From positions 2,046,001 to 2,110,000 of the forward strand of contig NZ_CP051230.1 of the NCBI RefSeq assembly GCF_017792385.1: 64,000 nucleotides of DNA, in the 5' to 3' direction. Made by a program: the position numbers and the translations under genes. Below are positions 26,310-34,532 of the stretch, piece by piece. The stretch is from Hyphomonas sp. (lineage in GTDB: Bacteria > Pseudomonadota > Alphaproteobacteria > Caulobacterales > Hyphomonadaceae). Under the pieces are notes generated by a model. That model saw nothing but the letters and a program-made list of their open reading frames with translations, was not told where the DNA came from and did no database searches. Each line of letters opens with the position of its first letter. The first letter of the stretch is position 1.

Positions 26310-26720
26310 ATGGCCGACATTCGCCGCGTTACGGAAGCTTTTGCTGTCGCCCCGCAGATCAATGAGGAGGATGTTGCCGAGATCGCGGCCTCCGGGTTCA
26401 AAACCATTGTTGCCAATCGTCCGGATGGCGAAGGCGGCGTGGACCAGCCGCGCATGGGCGCGATCCGCGCCAAGGCCGAATCACTGGGACTGACCTTTGT
26501 CGCCCTGCCATTCTCCGGCGCGCCAACCCCGGAAGTGGTTGAAAGGATGAGCAATATCCTGAACGAAGCGCCGCAGCCCGTGCTGGCGTATTGCCGCACC
26601 GGCACGCGGTGCATCACGGCCTGGGCCCTCACCCATGCCGGGCAGGGGACAGGGCAGGAAATCGTCGATGCTGCCGCAGATGCAGGCTATGATCTGTCCA
26701 GCCTGCAGTCCCTGCTTTGA
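26310..26720 (+). CDS. TIGR01244-family sulfurtransferase/phosphatase-like protein (DUF442)
   Basis: A 136-residue cytoplasmic protein of the beta-lactamase-hydrolase-like (Blh, DUF442) family, which has a dual-specificity-phosphatase/rhodanese-like fold. The phosphate-binding loop CRTGTR occupies residues 95-100 (Cys nucleophile and Arg), preceded by QPVLAY. The conserved N-terminal QINEEDVAEIAASGFKTIVANRPDGE is also present. In other bacteria this domain is linked to sulfide oxidation or found fused to a metallo-hydrolase; a metallo-beta-lactamase-fold gene lies about 1.1 kb downstream (27841). Biochemical role not established. Confidence 0.85.
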   Translation: MADIRRVTEAFAVAPQINEEDVAEIAASGFKTIVANRPDGEGGVDQPRMGAIRAKAESLGLTFVALPFSGAPTPEVVERMSNILNEAPQPVLAYCRTGTRCITAWALTHAGQGTGQEIVDAAADAGYDLSSLQSLL

Positions 26721-26858
26721 TGTCCGGGATTGCCTTTTTGTGAGCAAGTGGTCACACTAGCGCCGCATTATGTGTGTTGTCAGTGATCACGGGCCGTGCG
26801 AAGGCGGGACCCGGGAGGCGCTGGCCGAGGGGCCGAAGGCGCGACAGGAGTGGATTGG

Positions 26859-27797
26859 ATGAGCGATCGTCTGTGGATCACCGACTTCAAATATGATGAT
26901 GGCGCCATGCTGGTGAAGAAGACCGGGCACCGCGTCCCGCTGACCTTCTCGCTCGCGCATGACATCTTTACCTGGTTCTGTTTCTACTTCTTCGCCCAGA
27001 CCTGGCGCACCTGGCGCCGCCTGACCGGCCACAAGCGCCCCACCATCGCCTTCTATCCGGACAAGCCGCGCCCATGGTATTTCATCTGGCCGGTGATGCA
27101 CGTCTCCGGGGCCAAGCTGATCGATGATGTGGCGACCGCCGACATTGTCATGCAGTTCGACGATTCCACCGAGACCGACAATTCCGTGCCGGTTGTGAAA
27201 GATGGCGCGAAGCTGGTGAACTTCGCCTGCGATGACATTTCCAAATCCACCGTGGCCGCGGCCTTCGAGCAGGCGGCCGGGTATTCCCTGTCTGTCGATC
27301 CGACGACGCATCAGGGCCGCATGGTGGAAAAGTCCGAGCTGAACGCTGCCCATGATGGCCGCATCCTGGAAGGTCCGCTGGACACGCCGCTGCCGGGCAA
27401 GACCTATCAGCGCCTCGTGGACAATGAAATCGAAGGCGGGCTGGTCGAGGATCTGCGCTGCTGCATCGTGGCGGGGTCCCCTGTGGTGGTGTTTCGCAAG
27501 CGCCGCCCGCTGGAGCGCCGCTTCCTCAACGAGAATGTCCAGGTTTTGCTCGACGAGCCTCGCAATTGCTACACGAGCGATGAAATTGCCGTGATTGAGC
27601 GCTTTGCTGCATCGATCGGGCTGGACTGGGGCGGTGTCGACGTCCTACGTGACCGGGAAACCGGACGAATCTTCATCGTCGATGCGAACAAGACGGATAT
27701 GGGCCCGCCTGTGGCCCTGAAACTGGCCGCCAAGCTTCGCGCCACCCGCCGCATGGCTCAGGCCTTCGCCGTGGCGTTTGCATCGAAGAAGCGGTGA
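26859..27797 (+). CDS. ATP-grasp-like protein of unknown function
   Basis: A 312-residue protein with no name that I recognise. The start at 26859 has AGGAG about 10 bases upstream; the frame extends further but with untypical residues. The C-terminal half resembles the ATP-grasp fold: GLVEDLRCCIVAGSPVVVFRKRRPLERRF, then IGLDWGGVDVLRDRETGRIFIVDANKTDMGPP, where the Asp and Asn positions match metal/ATP ligands of ATP-grasp ligases. An N-terminal segment is rich in aromatics (HDIFTWFCFYFFAQTWRTW) and may associate with the membrane. It could be a ligase acting on a cell-envelope or glycan component. Confidence 0.6.
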   Translation: MSDRLWITDFKYDDGAMLVKKTGHRVPLTFSLAHDIFTWFCFYFFAQTWRTWRRLTGHKRPTIAFYPDKPRPWYFIWPVMHVSGAKLIDDVATADIVMQFDDSTETDNSVPVVKDGAKLVNFACDDISKSTVAAAFEQAAGYSLSVDPTTHQGRMVEKSELNAAHDGRILEGPLDTPLPGKTYQRLVDNEIEGGLVEDLRCCIVAGSPVVVFRKRRPLERRFLNENVQVLLDEPRNCYTSDEIAVIERFAASIGLDWGGVDVLRDRETGRIFIVDANKTDMGPPVALKLAAKLRATRRMAQAFAVAFASKKR

Positions 27798-27840
27798 TCT
27801 CGCCCCGGCAGGTCAGTATCGCTGCAAGAGACTAGAATAA

Positions 27841-28752
27841 ATGGCAATTCCCTACGTTCGCGAAATCGAGTTTGAGTATGGCGTTGTGGAGCAGGTATCT
27901 CCGCTGATCCGCCGGGTGATCGCGAACAATCCCGGTCCGTTCACCTATGTCGGGACCGGCGTCTACATCATCGGCCATGGCGACGTTGCCGTCATCGATC
28001 CCGGTCCGGAAGATAAGGTGCATTTTGATGCCCTGAAGCGCGCCCTGGACGGGGAGACGGTCACGCATGTTCTGGTCAGCCATGGACATTCCGATCACTC
28101 GCCCCTGGCAACCCCGCTGGCGGAATGGGCGGGCTGCAAGACCTATGCGAAGAATTGCGGCGTGCCGACTGCCAAGGGCGAACTTGGCAGCGCGGATGAT
28201 CTCGGTTTCATGCCGGATGTGAAGGTCGGCGACGGCGACGTGATTTCGGGGCCGGGCTGGACGCTGGATGTCATCGAGACGCCGGGTCATACCTGCAACC
28301 ATCTGTGCTTCGGCCTGCGGGAAGAGAATGCCTGCCTGTCCGGCGATCACATCATGGGGTGGTCGACCACGGTGGTGGCGCCGCCGGATGGTGACATGGG
28401 CGACTACATGCGCAGCCTCGACAAGATCAAGGCCATGAAGTTCGACACACTCTGGCCAACCCATGGCAGCCCGGTGAAGGGCCAGGAATTCGTCGAGCAC
28501 TTCATCACCGAATACGCCAAACACCGCCGTGCGCGCGAAGCGGCCATCCTTGAGCAGCTGCGCAGCGGCCAGTCCTCGATCCCGGAAATGGTGAAGATCA
28601 TGTATGCGGATGTCGAGCCGCGTCTCCATCCGGCTGCGGCCATGTCCGTGCTGGGACACATGATCGAACTGGTAAAGACCGGCATCGTGGCAACGCCGGA
28701 CGAAAGCCCGACGGTGCGATCGCACTTCGAACTGGTGAAATCCGCCGCCTGA
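27841..28752 (+). CDS. MBL-fold metallo-hydrolase
   Basis: A 303-residue metallo-beta-lactamase-fold enzyme. The metal-binding motif SHGHSDH is at residues 80-86, followed by a further ligand His in ETPGHTCNHLCFG and an Asp in LSGDHIMGW, and the late His in LWPTHGSPV. The C-terminal 60 residues (helical, HRRAREAAILEQL...MVKIMYADVEPRLHPAAAMSV) match the winged-helix-like domain of the LACTB2-like subfamily. Members hydrolyse thioesters or cleave nucleic acids; which applies here is unknown. It follows the ATP-grasp-like gene by 43 bases and may be cotranscribed. Confidence 0.85.
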   Translation: MAIPYVREIEFEYGVVEQVSPLIRRVIANNPGPFTYVGTGVYIIGHGDVAVIDPGPEDKVHFDALKRALDGETVTHVLVSHGHSDHSPLATPLAEWAGCKTYAKNCGVPTAKGELGSADDLGFMPDVKVGDGDVISGPGWTLDVIETPGHTCNHLCFGLREENACLSGDHIMGWSTTVVAPPDGDMGDYMRSLDKIKAMKFDTLWPTHGSPVKGQEFVEHFITEYAKHRRAREAAILEQLRSGQSSIPEMVKIMYADVEPRLHPAAAMSVLGHMIELVKTGIVATPDESPTVRSHFELVKSAA

Positions 28753-28766
28753 CAGGCTCAGTCAGG
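28748..28766. terminator. Hairpin at the stop codon of the MBL-fold gene
   Basis: CCTGAC and GTCAGG flank a 7-base loop; the TGA stop of the rightward gene is inside the left arm. The convergent gpsA stop is 10 bases beyond. No T-run, so weak evidence for a terminator. Confidence 0.3.
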
Positions 28767-28775
28767 GTAAACGGC

Positions 28776-29780
28776 CTAGACCGTCTCGACCTTGTTGGGG
28801 CGCATCAGGAGGCGCTGGATCGCCTCATCCACACTGATCGCCCCTTCGATCACATCCGCGACAGCATCACAGATCGGCATATCCACGCCATGCCGGGCAG
28901 CCAGCTTGCGCAAGACCGGCGCGGTGGCCACGCCTTCGGTGACGGCATTGCGTGCACCCAGAATGGCTTCCAGGGACTCCCCCCGGCCCAGCGCGAGGCC
29001 GCAACTCATGTTGCGGCTGGTTTCCGACGAGCAGGTGAGCACAAGATCGCCCAGACCGGACAGGCCGGCCAGCGTTTCCCGTTCGGCGCCGAGGGCCAGG
29101 GCCAGTCGTGTCATCTCGGCGCTGCCCCGCGCAATCAGGGCCGCATGGGCCGACCGGCCAAGCCCCTTGCCAAGTGCGATGCCACACGCGATGGCGAGTA
29201 CGTTCTTCACCGCGCCGCCAATCTCTGCGCCCAGCAGGTCGTGGGCGAGATAGGGCCGGAAATTCGGGGTTGCGACGGCCGTGATCAGTTCGGTGCCGAG
29301 CGTTTCATCCGCGATGGCAAACGTGACGGCCGTCGGCAGGCCCTTGGCAACATCGATGGCGAAGCTGGGACCGGACATGACAGCCGGGATGGCCTCCGGC
29401 AATTCATCGGCAAGGACCTGGGTCATGAATTCGCCGGTCGCCAGCTCGATCCCCTTCGAGCACAGCACGACCGGCGTGCCGGGGCGGATATGCGTCTTCA
29501 ACGCCCGCAGTGTGGCACGTGTATGCTGGGCCGGGGCCACGGCAAACAAGGCATCCATCAGATGCAGGTCGGCGAGGTCGGATGTGGCCTTGAGGGCCGG
29601 GTTCAGCGGCACGTCCGGCAGGAATACCGTATTTTCATGCCGCGAATTGATCGCTTCGGCGACCTCGGTTTCGCGGCACCAGATCAGCACGTCCTGATCG
29701 GCGCGGGTCAGCATCTGGGCAATTGCCGTGCCCCATGCGCCGCCGCCGATGACGCCGAATGTCTTGAAGTGTTTCGTCAT
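28776..29780 (-). CDS. gpsA: Glycerol-3-phosphate dehydrogenase [NAD(P)+]
   Basis: A 334-residue enzyme that reduces dihydroxyacetone phosphate to glycerol-3-phosphate for phospholipid synthesis. It shows the NAD-binding start FGVIGGGAWGTAIAQML, VVLCSKGIELATGEFMTQVL, AVMSGPSFAIDVAKGLPTAV, and the catalytic-lysine and substrate region DLLGAEIGGAVKNVLAIACGI. The ATG at 29780 is preferred over the frame's first ATG because the Rossmann motif then begins at residue 7, as usual. It lies downstream of the thiolase-like gene on the minus strand with a gap of about 45 bases. Confidence 0.95.
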   Translation of the reverse strand: MTKHFKTFGVIGGGAWGTAIAQMLTRADQDVLIWCRETEVAEAINSRHENTVFLPDVPLNPALKATSDLADLHLMDALFAVAPAQHTRATLRALKTHIRPGTPVVLCSKGIELATGEFMTQVLADELPEAIPAVMSGPSFAIDVAKGLPTAVTFAIADETLGTELITAVATPNFRPYLAHDLLGAEIGGAVKNVLAIACGIALGKGLGRSAHAALIARGSAEMTRLALALGAERETLAGLSGLGDLVLTCSSETSRNMSCGLALGRGESLEAILGARNAVTEGVATAPVLRKLAARHGVDMPICDAVADVIEGAISVDEAIQRLLMRPNKVETV

Positions 29781-29825
29781 GCGCCGGAGATTGGTCGAAA
29801 CCGTCAGGCGGGGCAAGCAGTGCCG

Positions 29826-31346
29826 TCAGATGAAATTGAACGTGCCCCGTTCCTTTTCCGCATTCACGGTGACGGATACCTTGCGGCCCACAGGGCTGGC
29901 ATCCTCGCGAAGCACGGTCATCGCTTCCGGGCTGGCAACGGCCAGTGCCCGGCGACCATCGGCCAGACGGATAAAGGCGATGCCTTTTTCGGGGCCTGCC
30001 TTGCCATGCGTTACCGTGAAGGTCTCAAGCGTGCCGTCGCAATCCTCCTTGCAAAGGGTGACCTGTTTGGTTGGCGTGGCATAGGGCTCTGCCGGGACGA
30101 AGTCGGCGGGCTTCTGCGCGGAGTACACGCCGACTGCTTCCTTCGTCATCCAGCCGCCATTGGCCAGGACGAGGCCGAAATCGGCCGGGTTCGCACGCAG
30201 TTTGCTCACCATTTCAGCAATGCCGTGCAAGGAGTAATTATTGCCAGGGCCGCCAAAGAAGGGCAGGCCGCCCGTCAGGGTCAGCGGACGCGGGTCTGTT
30301 TTCCAGTCGATCCCGAGCTCTGCCGTCGAAGAGAAGACCGCGCACGGGAAGCAGGAGTAGAGGTCGAAATGCTGCAGGTCTGCTGAAGACTTGCCAGCCT
30401 GGTCCAGCGCGCGCGCAATGGCGGTTTTCATGGCCCAAGACCCGTCGAGGCGCGGGCGCAGGGAAATCAGGTCGTCAGCGGCTTCGCCGGCGCCATGGAT
30501 GTAGATGCGCTTGTCTTCCGCAATGCCCAGCGCGTCGGCCTTTGAACTGCTCATCAGGATGGCGGCTGCCCCCTGGTTCACGGCGTCCTGTGCGATGAAC
30601 CATTTCAGGAACGGATCGGCATATTCGTAATTCGCCTTTGATGGCGTCGACAGGAAGTCGATCGAATGTTCCTGCGGGAATTGCGAGTAGGGATTCGATG
30701 CCGCCACGGCGGTGAAGGGCTGGAACAGTTCAGCCATGGCCTTGCGATGGTCGCTGCGGGAGCGGCCTTCGCGCGCAGCGATGGCGTTTTCGAACAGGGC
30801 GTAGAAATAGGCAGGCGCAATGATGCCGTGCTTGATCTCCTCGCGGGACAGCATCATCGGCCCCATGCCGCGATCTTCATAATCGGCCTCGGCGCTGTCG
30901 GCCCAGTCGATCTCGACGCCATGGCGGCGGGCCCCCTTGGACGCGCGATTGGCTTCGGATCCCGAGATCAGCACACAGTCGGCCTCGCCGGCATGGATGC
31001 GGGCAGCCATTTCGTTGACCAGAGCCTGCGGACTTTGTCCGCCCACGGTTTCATAGATCAGCTTCGCCGGCGCTGCGCCGATGTCCCGGGCGAGCGTGCC
31101 GGGCAAATTGGTATTGTGCCCGTGCGGATGCGGGGCTCCGCCAACGGAATCCTCGAAGATGCGGACGACGGCAATCGTGTCGATGCTGGTGCTCAGTCCT
31201 TCGGCGCCGGAATCCGAAATGGCCGCGCGTGAGGCATCCACCATGAGAGACAGCGGCGAAGGCGCCCCGTCCGGTCCGCTTGTTCCATCCCACTGGCTGA
31301 GACTTTGGCCTACGCCAACCAGAACCGGCAGATCGCCTTTTGCCAT
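29826..31346 (-). CDS. Thiolase-like acetyl-CoA acetyltransferase homologue lacking the usual nucleophilic Cys
   Basis: A 506-residue thiolase-fold protein of the SCP2/acetyl-CoA acetyltransferase-like group. N-terminal LPVLVGVGQSLSQWDG, LISGSEANRASKG, the late DLYSCFPCAVFSSTAELG and LVLANGGWMTKEAVGVYS mark the family. At the place where classical thiolases carry the nucleophilic cysteine the sequence is YETVGGQSPQALVNEM, with no Cys. The C-terminal 120 residues form an additional domain. The ATG at 31346 follows GGGAG with suitable spacing. An 18-base palindrome just upstream may be an operator. Likely works in acyl-CoA or sterol-like metabolism; whether it performs thiolysis is doubtful. 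Confidence 0.8.
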   Translation of the reverse strand: MAKGDLPVLVGVGQSLSQWDGTSGPDGAPSPLSLMVDASRAAISDSGAEGLSTSIDTIAVVRIFEDSVGGAPHPHGHNTNLPGTLARDIGAAPAKLIYETVGGQSPQALVNEMAARIHAGEADCVLISGSEANRASKGARRHGVEIDWADSAEADYEDRGMGPMMLSREEIKHGIIAPAYFYALFENAIAAREGRSRSDHRKAMAELFQPFTAVAASNPYSQFPQEHSIDFLSTPSKANYEYADPFLKWFIAQDAVNQGAAAILMSSSKADALGIAEDKRIYIHGAGEAADDLISLRPRLDGSWAMKTAIARALDQAGKSSADLQHFDLYSCFPCAVFSSTAELGIDWKTDPRPLTLTGGLPFFGGPGNNYSLHGIAEMVSKLRANPADFGLVLANGGWMTKEAVGVYSAQKPADFVPAEPYATPTKQVTLCKEDCDGTLETFTVTHGKAGPEKGIAFIRLADGRRALAVASPEAMTVLREDASPVGRKVSVTVNAEKERGTFNFI

Positions 31347-31359
31347 GACACGCTCCCTC

Positions 31360-31377
31360 ATCGTTCTTTCGAACGAT
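31360..31377. promoter_or_regulatory. 18-bp inverted repeat at the thiolase-like gene start
   Basis: ATCGTTC-TTTC-GAACGAT lies 14 bases upstream of the start codon. Spacing and symmetry resemble operators of TetR-type regulators that control acyl-CoA genes. No regulator gene is adjacent; inferred. Confidence 0.4.
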
Positions 31378-31469
31378 CCCTAGCGTGCAATGATTGGCAA
31401 GGCGACCCGGGACGTCGGGGAAGGGGTCACCGCCCCTGAGGGTACAGGGACGGCGGGTCCAGCGACTGT

Positions 31470-33380
31470 CTAGCTGCCGTTGAGCAAGCCCTTCTCGCGC
31501 ATGAAATCGAGGATGATTTCCGCAGCTTCCTCCGGCGACTTGTCGACCGTGTCGATCCGGATTTCCGGGTCCTTCGGCGGCTCGTACGGGCTGTCGATGC
31601 CTGTGAAATTCTTGATCTCACCGGCCCGGGCCTTCTTGTAGAGGCCTTTCACATCCCGCTCCTCGGCAACGCTGAGCGGCGTGTCCACGTGCACTTCGAT
31701 GAACTCTCCGTCTGCCATCAGGTTGCGGGCCATCTGGCGCTCGGAGCGGAAGGGCGAGATGAAGGAGACCAGCGTGATCAGACCGGCATCGGTCATCAGG
31801 CGGGCGACATTGGCCACCCGGCGGATATTCTCGACCCGGTCGGCATCGGTGAAGCCAAGATCGCGATTGAGACCATGACGCACATTGTCGCCGTCCAGCG
31901 TGAATGTGTGCTTGCCCTGTGCAAACAGAAGGCGCTGCAGGGCGTTGGCAATGGTCGACTTGCCGGAACCGGACAGGCCAGTGAACCACAGCACAGCCGG
32001 CTTCTGGCCTTTCTGTTCAGCCAGCGCGGCACGGTCGATATCCATGGCCTGCCAGTGAATGTTCGAGGCACGGCGCAGGGCAAAGTCGATCAGGCCCAGA
32101 CCAACCGTGTCGTTGGTCATCCGGTCGATCAGGATGAAGCCCCCCATCTCCCGATTGACATCATACGGATCGAATGGAATGGCCTGGTCAAGCGACAGGG
32201 TCGTTACGCCAATCTGGTTGAGCTCCAGCGTCTTCGCAGGAACATCGTTCAACGTATTGACATCAATGCCGTATTTCGGGGCGTTGACCGTCGCCGTAAC
32301 CGTCTTTGCGCCCATCTTCAGCAGATAGCGGCGTCCCGGCAGAAGCGGCGTGTCGTTCATCCAGAGAATGCGAACCTGGAACTGGTCGGAGACTTCGGCG
32401 GGATCCTCGGCCGAAACGATGACGTCTCCGCGGGAACAGTCGATTTCGTCATTCAGGGTCAGGGTCACGGACTGGCCGGCAATGGCCTCGTCGAGATCGC
32501 CGGTCGCAGTGACAATCCGCTCAATGGTGGATTGCTTGCCCGAGGGCATGGACTTCACCCGGTCGCCCGGCTTGATCGTGCCGGCGGCGATCTGGCCTGA
32601 AAAACCGCGGAAATCGAGATTGGGACGGTTGACCCACTGAACCGGCATCCGGAACGACGCGTTCAGGCGGCGGTCGCCGACCGGAACGGTTTCCAGATAT
32701 TCCATCAGGCTGGGGCCTTCATACCAATCGGTCTCGTTCGACCGGTCGGTAATGTTCACGCCGGCCAGAGCCGACATGGGAATGGGCTGAATTTCCAGAT
32801 CCGTCGCCAGTTCGTCGGCGAAGGCGTAGAAATCGTCGACGATATCGTCGAATACGGTCTGGTTGTAGTCGACCAGATCCATCTTGTTCACGGCCAGCAC
32901 CAGCTTGCGGATGCCAAGAAGCGTGGTGATGAAGCTATGGCGGCGCGTCTGGGTGAGAATGCCCTTGCGCGCATCGACCATCAGGATGGCGACATCGGCG
33001 GTCGAGGCGCCGGTGGCCATATTGCGCGTATACTGTTCATGGCCCGGCGTGTCCGCGACAATGAATTTGCGCTTGTCGGTGGCGAAGAAGCGGTAGGCGA
33101 CATCAATCGTGATGCCTTGTTCGCGTTCGGCCGTCAGGCCGTCCACGAGCAGGGCGAAATCGATGTTCTCACCTTGCGTGCCGACCTTTTTGGAATCGCT
33201 TTCGAGCGATGCCAGCTGGTCTTCGAAGATCATTTTCGAATCGTAGAGGAGGCGGCCGATCAGCGTCGACTTGCCATCATCCACCGAGCCACATGTGATG
33301 AAGCGGAGCAGGGACTTGTGCTCGTGCTTTTCAAGATAGGCGGCGATATCCGATTCAATCAGGTCGTCATTGAGGCGCAT
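31470..33380 (-). CDS. cysNC: Sulfate adenylyltransferase large subunit fused to APS kinase (CysN-CysC)
   Basis: A 636-residue fusion. Residues 1-450 are the GTPase subunit of ATP sulfurylase: CGSVDDGKSTLIGRLLYDS (G1), DTPGHEQYTRNMATGAS (G3), VNKMDLVDY (G4), then beta-barrel domains. From about residue 460 the APS kinase follows: WFTGLSGSGKSTIANALQ (P-loop), DGDNVRHGLNRDLGF and FISPFRSERQMAR. Together with CysD it activates sulfate to APS and then PAPS. PAPS is used for cysteine synthesis and by sulfotransferases, two of which are encoded at 55.8-57.3 kb. Its start codon overlaps the cysD stop (ATGA). Confidence 0.97.
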   Translation of the reverse strand: MRLNDDLIESDIAAYLEKHEHKSLLRFITCGSVDDGKSTLIGRLLYDSKMIFEDQLASLESDSKKVGTQGENIDFALLVDGLTAEREQGITIDVAYRFFATDKRKFIVADTPGHEQYTRNMATGASTADVAILMVDARKGILTQTRRHSFITTLLGIRKLVLAVNKMDLVDYNQTVFDDIVDDFYAFADELATDLEIQPIPMSALAGVNITDRSNETDWYEGPSLMEYLETVPVGDRRLNASFRMPVQWVNRPNLDFRGFSGQIAAGTIKPGDRVKSMPSGKQSTIERIVTATGDLDEAIAGQSVTLTLNDEIDCSRGDVIVSAEDPAEVSDQFQVRILWMNDTPLLPGRRYLLKMGAKTVTATVNAPKYGIDVNTLNDVPAKTLELNQIGVTTLSLDQAIPFDPYDVNREMGGFILIDRMTNDTVGLGLIDFALRRASNIHWQAMDIDRAALAEQKGQKPAVLWFTGLSGSGKSTIANALQRLLFAQGKHTFTLDGDNVRHGLNRDLGFTDADRVENIRRVANVARLMTDAGLITLVSFISPFRSERQMARNLMADGEFIEVHVDTPLSVAEERDVKGLYKKARAGEIKNFTGIDSPYEPPKDPEIRIDTVDKSPEEAAEIILDFMREKGLLNGS

Positions 33381-34282
33381 CAGAAATAGCCTTCCTGTTT
33401 TTTCTTTTCCATGGATCCGGACTGGTCAGCGTCAATCACGCGACCCTGGCGTTCGGATGTCGTGGTCAGGAGCATTTCCTGGATGATGTCTTCGAGCGTG
33501 TCGGCCGTGCTCTCGACCGCGCCAGTCAGCGGATAGCAGCCCAGCGTGCGGAACCGCACGGATTTGGTGACAGCTGTTGCGGCCAGGTCTTCGGGCATCC
33601 GGTCGTCGTCCACCATGATGTCCACGCCGTTCCAGTTCACGACCGGGCGCGGCGCGGCGAAATAGAGCGGAACGATTTCGATGTTTTCGCGGCGGATATA
33701 CTGCCAGATGTCGAGTTCGGTCCAGTTCGACAGCGGGAAGACGCGAACGCTTTCGCCCTGATTGATGCGCGTATTGTAGACGTTCCACGGTTCCGGGCGC
33801 TGGCGCTTCGGATCCCAGCGATGCTCGGCCGAGCGGAACGAGAAGATACGCTCCTTGGCGCGGGATTTTTCCTCGTCCCGGCGCGCGCCGCCGAAGGCTG
33901 CGTCGAACCTGTACTTGTCGAGGGCCTGTTTCAGGGCCTGGGTCTTCATGACATCCGTGTGAACGGCAGAGCCATGGCTGAACGGTCCGACGCCCTCGCG
34001 CACGCCGTCCTCATTGATGTGGACCAGAAGGTCAAACCCGAGTTCCTTCGCCTTGCGGTCGCGGAACTCGATCATTTCGCGGAATTTCCAGGTCGTATCG
34101 ACATGCATCAGCGGGAAGGGCGGGCGCGATGGATAGAACGCCTTCATTGCCAGATGAAGCATCACGGCGGAATCCTTGCCGACGGAATACAGCATGACCG
34201 GGTTTTCACACTCCGCGGCAACTTCGCGGATGATGTGCAGGCTTTCAGCCTCCAGCCTGTCGAGGTGGGTAAGGGTCTTCAA
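33380..34282 (-). CDS. cysD: Sulfate adenylyltransferase small subunit
   Basis: A 300-residue subunit carrying the ATP pyrophosphatase-type active site of ATP sulfurylase, which forms APS from sulfate and ATP. The PP-loop is MLYSVGKDSAVMLHLA; HVDTTWKFREMIEFRD, AFGGARRDEEKSRAKER and FPLSNWTELDIWQYI are family-conserved, and the C-terminus LGCYPLTGAVESTADT is complete. First gene of the cysD-cysNC unit. The 250-base region upstream is shared with divergent glmS and contains a 16-base inverted repeat. No regulator or sulfate permease gene is nearby. Confidence 0.97.
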   Translation of the reverse strand: MKTLTHLDRLEAESLHIIREVAAECENPVMLYSVGKDSAVMLHLAMKAFYPSRPPFPLMHVDTTWKFREMIEFRDRKAKELGFDLLVHINEDGVREGVGPFSHGSAVHTDVMKTQALKQALDKYRFDAAFGGARRDEEKSRAKERIFSFRSAEHRWDPKRQRPEPWNVYNTRINQGESVRVFPLSNWTELDIWQYIRRENIEIVPLYFAAPRPVVNWNGVDIMVDDDRMPEDLAATAVTKSVRFRTLGCYPLTGAVESTADTLEDIIQEMLLTTTSERQGRVIDADQSGSMEKKKQEGYF

Positions 34283-34423
34283 AACGCGGGGTTTCCTTCA
34301 AGCTTTGGCGGTGGAGGTAAGGTCGCGGTGTCCCAGATAAAGGGGGGGCAGTGAGGGCGATAGTCCGGAATGTCGGCCATATCCATAACTAGATTGTTGA
34401 GCGCTGCTAAAGGATGCAATATG

Positions 34424-34439
34424 CCTGCCATGTGGCAGG
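34424..34439. promoter_or_regulatory. 16-bp inverted repeat between cysD and glmS
   Basis: CCTGCCA-TG-TGGCAGG, 7+7 bases, lies 141 bases from the cysD start and 93 from the glmS start. It is the clearest symmetric element in this divergent region and may bind a regulator of either gene. Inferred. Confidence 0.35.
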
Positions 34440-34451
34440 AACGCCGGTGTT

Positions 34452-34481
34452 TTGTCGTATTCCTACATAAAGTGTCATTAT
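34452..34481 (+). promoter_or_regulatory. Possible sigma70-type promoter of glmS
   Basis: TTGTCG and CATTAT separated by 18 bases, each matching 4 of 6 consensus positions, about 50 bases upstream of the glmS ATG. A strong ribosome site GGAGGT precedes that ATG at ideal distance. The promoter call is weak. Confidence 0.25.
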
Positions 34482-34532
34482 CCTGGCCCATTCAACTGGT
34501 CTAAATATGCTTTACCCAAATGGAGGTAGAGT

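Noticed and set aside
28890..30386. 498-codon open frame on the plus strand
   Set aside because: Antisense to gpsA and the thiolase-like gene, both of which have clear family motifs; the translation resembles no protein.
34283..34532. glmS ribozyme or other riboswitch upstream of glmS
   Set aside because: No pseudoknotted glmS-type core is visible, and this RNA class is typical of Gram-positive bacteria.
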